Below are positions 56,052 to 64,000 of a stretch of 64,000 nt of DNA, piece by piece. The position numbers and the translations under genes were made by a program. The notes below the pieces were generated by a model, which was not told the DNA's origin, did not search any database, and was given only the letters and a program-made list of their open reading frames with translations. Origin of the DNA: Cephalotus follicularis. Lineage: Eukaryota > Streptophyta > Magnoliopsida > Oxalidales > Cephalotaceae. The stretch spans positions 665,627 to 729,626 of the forward strand of contig BDDD01000082.1 in the NCBI GenBank assembly GCA_001972305.1, read 5' to 3'. Every line of letters starts with the position of its first letter. Within the stretch, counting starts at the first letter, position 1.

Positions 56052-58558
56052 CGTCACACCCCGCCTTTCGATGCGTTGACAAACATATAAGGTGATATCA
56101 GAAATAAGCATAAAATAATATTCCACCATTTCAATTAATAACCATAATTAAATTTTGGGGAAGCATTCGATAAGCCGGAATATAAAATAAGCCGTCCGCA
56201 CGCATCCCATACTACGTGCGGGTAAAACCACAATTATCCTTACATAAAAGGAAAATACAACACTACGAACCGTTCAATTTTAAACTACAGTACAACACCA
56301 TAAATAACAACCTTAAATCAAAAATAAGAAGCTCTCCATGCTTCAGCAGCAGTCTCCAAATGTCCTTGCTTAACATTTAATTGAATGCAATGATAAGGAG
56401 TATATGAATGCAACATGTATGACAGTTTATATCAAAATAACATTTAATTGAGCAAATATATAAGCAATCATGCCAAGAGGCCATAAACAATCCATATGCA
56501 AGAATATCGCACAAGGGTACAATCAATCAGTCCAGTGGTTTGTCTGAAGACCAGTATTGGGCTGAAGACGCCGCTAACCCCTAGCCTACGTCGAGCCACC
56601 TAGCAATCATCCCAACTCCGCTGATGATAGGAGGCAAACAGTACTACCGGCATTTAGCGGGTAGCTAACAATCAGTTCTGCATTTGCAGACAGTATGGGT
56701 GGATGCTCTAGCCAACTTCTGGCACATAGGACCACCTTCGTAGTCAGTGATGGCTCCTATCACTCGACTAACGACAGTAAACATAGACAACCAATTCAAT
56801 CAGTGCAATCCAATGTAATATTACATATGTGTATAATATGCAATATGAAAATTGTTTTCTTTAGAAACATTAACAATTCAGTAATCGTACCTCTCATAAG
56901 AGGAAAACGATATCAGTAACAGTAGTCGTTTCCAGTTGGAAACAAAACAGTAGGCAGTAAACCAGTAGGTGATAAATCAGCAGTTTCTTGTAATGATAGT
57001 TTTTCATTTGAAAACAATAGTTAACCTTAATTGTGCATTTTATGCATAACTTCGTTCAATCGTTGAAATATAATAGTAGCGATGTTAAATAACATCAAAC
57101 AGTAGATACTATGTAATGGTAGCATATGCAATTCAATAACAGTACCAAACAGTAGCAATTCGATCAATTTATGCAATTTCTACCCAGAACAGTCGGCTTC
57201 CCTCAAGAACCAGTCGGCTGTTGGGTTGTGTAGTCGACTGCTTTGCCTTAGCAGTCGACTGGATAGGTTGAGTAGTCGACTGCCAAGGGTGGCAGTCGAC
57301 TGCCTCTGCCCAGAAAATACAGGCAGTAGCATGTCATCCAATGTAATTTCAATTTCCAATCAATTCCACACATGTAATCATGAAGAAAATAAACATACAT
57401 AATATGCATACTCATATCTTCCATAACATATCGTTACCCCTACCACAAATCGATATCCCAAGATCAATTGAGTTTGATTTTTCTCTTTGAGTTCCAAGTC
57501 ACTTTTCATCAATCACTCTTTCGCGTCCAACAGAATCAATCTATGCATGTTTGTTTAGGAATAGATGTATCAATATCAGTAGGTTTCAATGATTCTAATA
57601 GTGGTTTAATCATTAATCCATTTAAGTCTTAACTTTCCTCTTACCATTCTATCACTTTCTTCTTTGAATTCTATACGAATATCATTAAATCTCGGTTTCA
57701 TTGATCTTAACTTATTTGACAGTAGGTATATGCATACTTAGGAACCATTAAGCATATATTCTATCACTAATAACAATTAGAATCCATTTATAATCACCAA
57801 TTCCATTGATCCCATTGCTACTTTCCATTTCAATTCCAAAGGTTGTTAATTATTATCCATTAATAGAAGATATACAACTTTTTCCTAGTCATTTTATCAT
57901 CAAAATAACAAAGAATTCGGATTGAGAACTTACCAAGAGTCTAAAGCCTCAAAGTCCTCCTTTTTGAGCTTTCAAACATCTCCAATGTAAGCCTTCCACA
58001 ATCCTTAGTAACTCTCACTTCACTCTGTGTTTCTAACGCTCCTAACACCATTCAACATCTGATATAAAACCTGAATTCGTCAGATTCCATCCAAGTCATA
58101 TGCACTCACATTCCATTCTTCTTTCCACCACATGCATTGTCCTCTTTCACTTTTCTCTCATAATATATTAATTTGTAGGTTTTAGATCTGCAGAGAACAT
58201 GCAAACATTCCCCTTTTGCATGTTCTGGCAGGTGGTGGACGCATGTGCCCATACCTACCAATCATTCTTGTCCCTGCACATGCCAGGCATCTGTTCTGGA
58301 GCAATCCAGTCGACTGGATTTAGTAGGCAGTCGACTACCTTCTTCACGTGGCAAACAGTCGACTGTTGCCCTGTGACAGTCGGCTGTTTGGGTTAGATTA
58401 GGGTTTCCTAGTCTTTGATACTTCACCAATTGCACTTCTAATCAACCCCAAGCAATTATCAATCATAAAAATCAGTATAATTGGACAGATAACTCAATCA
58501 AAATATAATTTGTTTCGATTTTGGATCAATATACATTAATTGAAGTTGTGGTATTACA
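56052..58558 (-). repeat. Gy5 5' LTR (2507 bp)
   Basis: Very similar to the 3' LTR, but lacking about 40 bp near 56368 that contains the conserved GTGAGGACAAAGG-type block. TATA-like AATATATTA at about 58162-58172; donor CTTG/GTAAGTTCTC with intron from 57933 leftward; TCGA words CAGTCGACTG at about 58305-58385 and 57180-57305. The terminal base next to the leader is mutated (complement of TGACG instead of TGACA). Confidence 0.92.
56196..56221 (-). other. Conserved LTR hairpin (Gy5, 5' copy)
   Basis: Minus strand CCGCACG pairs perfectly with CGTGCGG, loop TAGTATGGGATG, 144 nt from the LTR end. Confidence 0.75.
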
Positions 58559-59916
58559 CCTAGCCCCTAGGTCAACCCTACCACTAGCCGGCGATGGCAG
58601 CCTCCGCCATGCAACTAGTGGCTCAAGCACAAACACATAGAAATTCATAGAGCAACCAGTGAATCAAACAGTAAACAGTACAGTAACAGTATGGTAGTGA
58701 TCGTTTAGATCGACAACAGGCAGTTCATTTCAAAATGTTTTTGAAGGTCATAAAAATTTGAAATATGTATGTTCAGTAGTTGAAAATGCCTTTGGACAAT
58801 TTCAATAGTGTAAATTGTTTACCAGTTCGTTCGAAAATACATTATTAACCAGTACATAGTTTCATATTCAAAATAGCACATTCCGAGTTCACATATGCAT
58901 TTCTAAACATCATAACTTTAGAAATCACAAGCAATTTACAAACAGTAACCAAACAGGCAGTAAACAGTGTATATGCAATGCATACAAATGCTCTAATGCA
59001 TCCTAAGCGAAGTCGGGATCATCGCGCTTTATTTTAAGCGAGAAGGGACCAAACAGTAGCTTGGCAGTCAGCTAGATTCTCCACCAGTCGGCTGTTCTGA
59101 GAATTCAGTACATGAGTAGTCGGCTGGTTCCTTCTACCAGTCTGCTTATTCGTCAGGCAGTCGACTATTATCCTTCAACAGTCAACTATTTCGGTTGAAT
59201 AGTCGGCTGTCTTCCTTCGAAAGTCGACTGTTCTGGGAAACAGTTGCATGCAATCCGAAATGCACTACTTAAGCAGATCATTGCAAGCATCCAAAATGTA
59301 TTCTCAAGGCAGAAAATCACCATTCAGTCTTCCACAGTCTCATAGAACACAACAGTAGCATGCACCTTATCCAGAAATCCAATACCAAGATAAGACTCAA
59401 CATGCATGTACATAAGTTCAAAGATTCTCAACAGTAAACATGGCATACGTAAAACCGGTAATAATCATGGTCACATCCACTGAGCATCGTGGCTTATACT
59501 AGTAGACAACAAATCTCATAACATGCAGTAATATTGAACTCCAAAATACAATCATAACTTCCCCTACCTTTTGATTCCAAGTTAGAAATCTGTAAGTCCA
59601 CCTCTTTGTGTTCCAACAACGACGTTTTGAGCTCCCCAGAAGCCCCAACCCTAACATGGCACCCCTGACCACTCTCTACAGGGACACCTTCCCTGCTCCC
59701 ATGCCAAAGCCTAACATTATCATGACCCTGGGGACACCCTGCCTCCCCAAGGTAAAGCTCTTTAAAAAAAACCCATGCTCCCAAGCATAAACATAACACC
59801 CCTGTTGGGCTATCCCCCGCTAGAAACCCAAGGGCTCCCCAGCACCTGGGACAGACCTGACAACTAAAAACACATAACATGAAAAGTCCATAAAAACACG
59901 AGGTAAACACATCTAT
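58559..59916 (-). repeat. Gy4 LTR, 5' part
   Basis: Continues Gy4 from 48781. TCGA-type words at 59065-59230 (CAGTCGGCTG, CAGTCGACTA, AAGTCGACTG). The block CTAACTTGGAATCAAAAG/GTAGGGG (minus strand, about 59592-59567) is the same donor context as Gy1, Gy2 and Gy6. The 138-residue minus ORF at 59494-59910 lies in this LTR and is not called a gene. Gy6 is inserted at 59917. Confidence 0.7.
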
Positions 59917-61616
59917 TGTAACACCCGATATTTTCCTGATTGTAATATTTCGTTTTTAGATGTAATGTTAAACTTGAATTAATAAGAATGTTGAAATTTC
60001 AAACTCAAAAGATGTCTACAAACCCTAAATATTGATTAGGGAAAGAAATGTGTGAGTCAAACTTGAAAACGGCACAATTTTGGAAGAAACGCGTCGATGT
60101 CTTTGGAAAGATGTTGACGCCTATGGGAACCAAGGTACACGTGAATGCATGGGCATGCACGTCGACATTGAGAGAAGGCATCAACACCTTCTGGTGAAAA
60201 AGGAAATGACATCGATGTCTAAGGAAAGACGTCGACGCCTTTGTAAAGAACATCTGTCACGTTATACACTGACTGAGTAACATGCAATGGGGGATCTTTG
60301 AGGCACCATCCAAATGCCTTAACATGCACAATGCAACGTGTTGATCATGCTAGTGCGTTGCCAGGCATGCTCCAAACATGTCCTTCACATGGTGCATGCA
60401 AGAGGATATTCCATTTTACACCTGCAACCTGCAGAAGAGAAGGAAATGAGCCAAACCATAGAGGGAGAAGGGTGGACACGAGAATGTGTGGTTATCTGTG
60501 AAACAAGAGAGAAGGGGAGGGTTGCTGCCATAATAAAAACACCTCCTCCTTCACCTCTATCTCTCGTTTAAAACACAAAGGAAAGAAAAGGAGAAAACCA
60601 GTGAGTGTGAGGAAGAGAGAACCACCATTGTTGAGCTTGGATTGAGCTGGAGAATTGGAGCTCGTGGGTAGCAGTTGCTGAGAGGATCTTGGAGATGCTG
60701 TGGCCAGAACCTGGGAACTTAAAGGGGTGGACTTTCCAGTTCCTAACGTGGAACAATAAGGTAGGGGAAAGTGATAATCTTATACATGCATTTTGGGTTT
60801 TAAGTTAGTGAATAACATGATGAATTGCATGTTAATGGTTGAATTGTGATTTTGGACTTGTTATGGTGTTTACTGTGATATACGAAGTTAGCATGCAAGT
60901 GTAAATTACATGGATATTGAACTGGGTTATGTATGGATGATTTTGATAATGGCTGCTGTGTTAAAAACTATGGAGCAAACGTTCTGGGTTGGTTAAACGT
61001 CGACGTCTACCTGAAGACGTCGATGTCTTCGCGTTCGTATGAAAAAGACATCGGTGTTTGAGTAAAAGCATCGACGCCTTTTCTGGGTAATCATAGAACT
61101 GTGATGTTTATTCCAGATGGCAAAGTAGCCACTTGGGATTACACGTTTGTTTACGAATTGACGTTCTGGTTACATACTATGATAACCAGTAGATTTTCTT
61201 ACGCCTTGAGAGGTTAAGTTTCGACTTTATGAGGATTTAGAGACTGGATTCTTCCCTCCAGAATCCAGACTCACGCACTGATACCTTCTGGTATCATAAA
61301 GACATCGATGTCTTTGGAAAGACATCGATGTCTTTGGAAAGACATCGACATCTTTGACCCAAAAACGCCTGGGAATAACTGAACATAGGATCGACGCCTT
61401 AGGGAAAAGTCGTCACGCCTTAGGGATAGACATCGACGCCTATGTCCCTGTTTAATGGAATTTCACTCCAATGGGACCCGAAACAACTCTAGGAACGATC
61501 GTAGATGCATTCTGAGCATATGTTTGCATTATTACTGTGATCTGCATTATGGTTGATTTCGAAATAGTGTTAACCATTTTGAAAAGCTTGCATGATTTTT
61601 ATAATCATTATTGTGC

Positions 61617-61870
61617 AAAAATGTATATTTGTCAACATATTAATATATATATTTTTGAAATGACTAGGGAAAGTATTTTCCAATGATGGAGTAATGTTTT
61701 AAAGGATTGATTATGAAATCAAATGTATTGTGCGAAAATGTATATTTGTCAACATATTAATATATATATTTTTGAAATGACTAGGGAAAGTATTTTCCAA
61801 TGATGGAGTAATGTTTTAAAGGATTGATTATGAAATCAAATGTATTGTGCGAAAATGTATATTTGTCAAC
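61617..61870. repeat. 117-118 bp tandem repeat in Gy6 LTR
   Basis: Units start with AAAATGTATATTTGTCAACA at 61617 and 61735. A third, diverging unit starts at 61852. The first two are almost identical, so the duplication is recent. Gy1 has the related unit, diverged, at about 6484-6660. Confidence 0.88.
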
Positions 61871-62083
61871 ATATGAATTTATATATTTTCGAAATGATTG
61901 GGGAAGTGTTTCCAAAGACGGAGAAATGTTTTAAAAGATTGTTTATACAATCAAATGTATTGTTTTAAGTTTTATAACTTATCACAATTTGTGAACAGAG
62001 TAATATATTTTAAACAAATATATGTGATCAAGTAATTATATTTTATTGCTTGACTTGTACTATGCAATGCTTGTGCTTGTTGA

Positions 62084-62166
62084 TTATTAGCCGCTGTGCT
62101 AATAACTTGTTGATTACTCAGCCGATGTGCTGGTAACTTGCTGTTGGTTTAGCCGCCGCGCTAAAC
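62084..62166 (+). other. Three small hairpins in tandem (Gy6 LTR)
   Basis: TTATTAGC/GCTAATAA (62084-62105), CAGC/GCTG (second), GTTTAGC/GCTAAAC (62147-62166). Compared with Gy1, the second stem changed both partners (TAGC/GCTA to CAGC/GCTG). Confidence 0.6.
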
Positions 62167-62726
62167 AACATACGGAGGACTTGCTCCAAAACCGTTCGCA
62201 AACGGGGATAGGGTAAGAGTGCATGACGTTGGGGCCAGGAGGTGGCGACGGTTATGACGACGTGCTTGTCTGGTTCCTTTTGGGACATACTTATCGCTTG
62301 TGTTGATATAACTCATGAGGTTATACTTGTATTGTGAATATGCATATATTTTTGTATATGTATATACGAAGATATAATTATTGTGAAAATTACATGTCAT
62401 ATTGCATCATAATGCATTCATTCATGATACCCATTATCACATGACTCGAACTGTATTGATAAGTTTATTCACTTAGCCGAGTGAGGACAAAGGCTAACCC
62501 CTACTGTAACAGATTGACGGAGTGGATTTGACACGGAGCATGCGCGGAGACTTAAAGAGAAGACTTAGCTGTTTCTCTTGTTTTCCTGTATTAAGTTAAT
62601 GAACTTTGATCATGTTAATTTGGATTATTGTAACAAAGGTTATTTTGTTATCTCGTACTGTATATTTTCACGCTGCGTTTTTGGGCGATCGACAATGAGG
62701 TTGGGTTTATTTATAAACTTGTTAGG

Positions 62727-62752
62727 CATCACGTAGTATGGGATGCGTGATG
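62727..62752 (+). other. Conserved LTR hairpin (Gy6)
   Basis: CATCACG/CGTGATG with loop TAGTATGGGATG, as in Gy1, ending 144 nt before the LTR end. Confidence 0.75.
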
Positions 62753-62896
62753 TATGTTTAAATTCAGCTCATTTATGTTATTGCTTCTGCTATTGAAGGT
62801 TTTTATTTATTGGTAAATTTGCATGAGCTGGATTATTTTATGTTGATTGCCATACCACTTTATATGTTGTCTTAATTGGGAAAACGGGGTGTGACA

Positions 62897-63009
62897 ACGT
62901 GGTATCAGAGCATATTCCATATATGCTTAGCTAGGATACTTTCCTTGGCAATCAATACATTGTTTTCCGAATGTCATGACTAACCGTCATCCCTCTTACA
63001 GGAAACAAT
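62897..63009 (+). promoter_or_regulatory. Gy6 primer-binding site, leader hairpin and splice acceptor
   Basis: TGGTATCAGAGC (62900-62911) primer site, hairpin AGCATAT/ATATGCT (62909-62927), acceptor CCTCTTACAG ending at 63001, ATG at 63010. With the donor at 60761 this predicts a 2241-nt leader intron. Confidence 0.7.
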
Positions 63010-63369
63010 ATGGATAGAAAAGGAAGAGCTAAGGCTGTTGAGGGGAGTGCTCCTCAGGGAACAAGTGAAGAGAGAGATCCGCTGGATTGAATGGCTGACT
63101 ACTTTCAACAGCAGGTGGCTGTGGATGCGGCAAACCTAGAAGACATGTGGCGATGGTACACAGATCGTGTAAATGACCATTTCCATCGACATGTGGTTGC
63201 TAATACCACGCGCTTGGAAGAAATGCGGTAGCTGTGTATTGAAACACAACAAGCTAAACGGACTAGGCCAGCTCCACTAGAGTGGCAAGATGGAGACTCT
63301 TCAAGGAAGTCATCAAAGAACAGTTCTCAGCAAACGGCCGCTAAGGAAGCTTCGAGTCAAGAAGGTGAT
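63010..63369 (+). pseudogene. Gy6 gag, internally deleted
   Basis: Starts MDRKGRAKAVEGSAPQ like the other chromovirus gags, followed by the N-terminal Gln/Met-rich helix (ADYFQQQ, LEEMR). After IETQQAKR it jumps to the linker that normally follows the gag core (PAPLEWQDGDSSRKSSKNSS), so the core of roughly 200 residues is missing. It ends at SSQEGD where LTR sequence starts. Stops: TGA 63088 (aligned Arg) and TAG 63229 (aligned Gln). Confidence 0.82.
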
Positions 63370-64000
63370 TGTAACGCCCGGCATTTTCATGAATGTAATA
63401 TTTCCATTTCTGATGTAATCATTAATCTTAATTTAATGAGAATGTTGAGTTTTGGCTTGAAAGAGGCTTGCAAACCCTAATTATGGACTTAAAAATGGAG
63501 TGTGTATGTTAAAGCCTGAAACGGCGCTGTTTTGGACAAAAGACATCGACGTCTTTTGGAAAGACGTCGACTCCTTTGTGAGCCAGGGCACACGTGAATG
63601 CATGGGCATGCACGTCGACTCGGGAAGGAAGCCTCGACACCTTCTTACCAACTGGAAAAGACATCGACGTCTAAGGGAAGACGTCGACGCCTTTTGTGCG
63701 AATGGACAGCATGTTCTTCGTCGACAGAACATCATGCAAGGGGGAATTGTTTAAAGGCTACCTAACGCCTTTTCTGGTGCGATTCAACGTGTTGTGCATG
63801 TCTGTGTATTGCCAGGGATGCCCAGAACATGTCCTCACATGGAACATGCAGAGGAATCCTCACCTACCATATGCCACCTGCAGAAGGAAAGAAAGAAAAT
63901 GAAAAAGAATTGCAGAAAGAGAGATAGTGGGAGAGATTTCGGGAGTGGTTGTGTAAAGACAAAAGGAAAAGGGCAGGAGGAAGCTATCTGCTTAATACCA
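63370..64000 (+). repeat. LTR start (Gy1/Gy6 family), continues past window
   Basis: TGTAACGCCCGGCATTTTC matches the Gy1 LTR start, followed by TCGA-type words at 63540-63690 (catcgacgtc, cgtcgactcc, cgtcgacgcc). Cut by the window end before the TATA-like region. ORFs here are LTR by-products. Confidence 0.88.

Larger units (their letters stand above)
55955..57933 (-). other. Predicted leader intron of Gy5
   Basis: Strong donor TTG/GTAAGT at 57933 and acceptor ATAG ending at 55955 on the minus strand, 1979 nt, containing the conserved hairpin and the primer site. The donor is about 230 nt downstream of the TATA-like box. Inferred only. Confidence 0.55.
48782..58558 (-). mobile_element. Gy5: near-complete Ty3/gypsy chromovirus in Gy4
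   Basis: Full length 9777 bp with perfect target duplication CCTAG (48777-48781 and 58559-58563). LTRs are 48782-51328 (3') and 56052-58558 (5'), primer site 56037-56048, gag-pol 55946-51375, polypurine tract 51329-51343. LTR copies look nearly identical by eye apart from a roughly 40-bp deletion. It is the youngest-looking element in the window. Confidence 0.95.
47953..59916 (-). mobile_element. Gy4: minus-strand chromovirus LTR, split by Gy5
   Basis: The LTR 3' end is TGTCACGCCCCC (plus-strand reading) at 47953. Pieces are 47953-48781 and 58559-59916, joined when Gy5 and one CCTAG are removed. It has the full chromovirus LTR skeleton: hairpin, conserved block, GGCCAGGAG block, TCGA array and donor. 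Gy6 starts at 59917, so the LTR start and any internal region are outside the window. Whether it is a solo LTR or a whole element is unknown. Confidence 0.75.
59917..62896 (+). repeat. Gy6 5' LTR (2980 bp)
   Basis: TGTAACACCCG to GTGTGACA. TCGA array 1 at 60085-60240, TATA-like ATAATAAAAACACC at about 60529, donor AATAAG/GTAGGGG with intron from 60761, TCGA array 2 at 60998-61450, tandem repeat 61617-61860, three small hairpins 62084-62166, GGGGCCAGGAGGTGGC at about 62231-62246, conserved block GTGAGGACAAAGGCTAACCC at 62481-62500, hairpin 62727-62752. No gene. Confidence 0.92.
59917..64000 (+). mobile_element. Gy6: chromovirus mini-element or truncated element, runs off the window
   Basis: 5' LTR 59917-62896, primer site 62900-62911, leader, short gag 63010-63369, then an LTR start at 63370 of the same family as Gy1 and Gy6. 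There is no polypurine tract before 63370 and no protease, RT or integrase. Either the internal region was deleted or a second element inserted in gag. Confidence 0.8.

Noticed and set aside
59494-59910. 138-residue minus-strand ORF with a hydrophobic start
   Set aside because: It lies in the Gy4 LTR across the conserved donor block; no family match and no conserved counterpart in other LTRs.

Overview
The window is plant nuclear DNA made almost entirely of LTR retrotransposons nested inside one another. I found no host protein gene, rRNA or tRNA gene. The elements are Ty3/gypsy chromoviruses with a C-terminal chromodomain and long 2.1-3.0 kb LTRs (Tekay/Del-like), one Athila/Tat-like pol fragment, a SIRE-like Ty1/copia element with an env-like third ORF, and two related 2.1 kb-LTR Ty1/copia elements. 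These lineages, and initiator-Met-tRNA primer sites of the form TGGTATCAGAGC, point to a flowering plant, probably a eudicot with a repeat-rich genome. I cannot name the species.

Layout. Gy1 (457-7574, +) is a chromovirus whose 5' LTR is cut to its last 319 bp. Next come the 3' end of another LTR (7575-7967, +), an Athila/Tat protease-RT-RNase H fragment (7968-9967, -), and an LTR body reading leftward (LTR-X, 9968 to about 11867, -). Si1 (11868 to about 20160, +) is a SIRE-like copia element with gag, pol, a broken env-like ORF and a 3' LTR. From about 20165 to 47952 lies an old minus-strand copia element, Co2, interrupted by several others. Co1 (20817-39200, +, same broad family) sits in the Co2 3' LTR. 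Gy2 (25459-35232, +) sits inside Co1 between gag and protease. Gy3 (43317-47106, -, perfect TAACT target duplication) sits inside Co2 gag. Gy4 is a minus-strand chromovirus LTR (47953-48781 and 58559-59916) split by Gy5 (48782-58558, -, perfect CCTAG target duplication, the best preserved element). Gy6 (59917 to beyond 64000, +) has a 3 kb LTR, a leader, a shrunken gag and then a second LTR start.

Every gag-pol is broken. Many in-frame stops look like C-to-T changes (CAG to TAG, CGA to TGA), as expected for old methylated transposons. No element looks autonomous now.

The most interesting material is in the non-coding LTR and leader regions. (1) A 12-nt loop (TAGTATGGGATG) closed by a 7-8 bp stem whose sequence changes by compensatory substitution between five chromovirus LTR families, always ending 144-148 nt before the LTR end. 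(2) Arrays of a TCGA-centred, near-palindromic 10-mer shared by gypsy and copia elements of quite different ancestry. (3) A consistent splice donor about 200 nt after the TATA-like box and a splice acceptor just before the gag ATG. Together these predict a leader intron that would remove the primer-binding site from the gag-pol mRNA.
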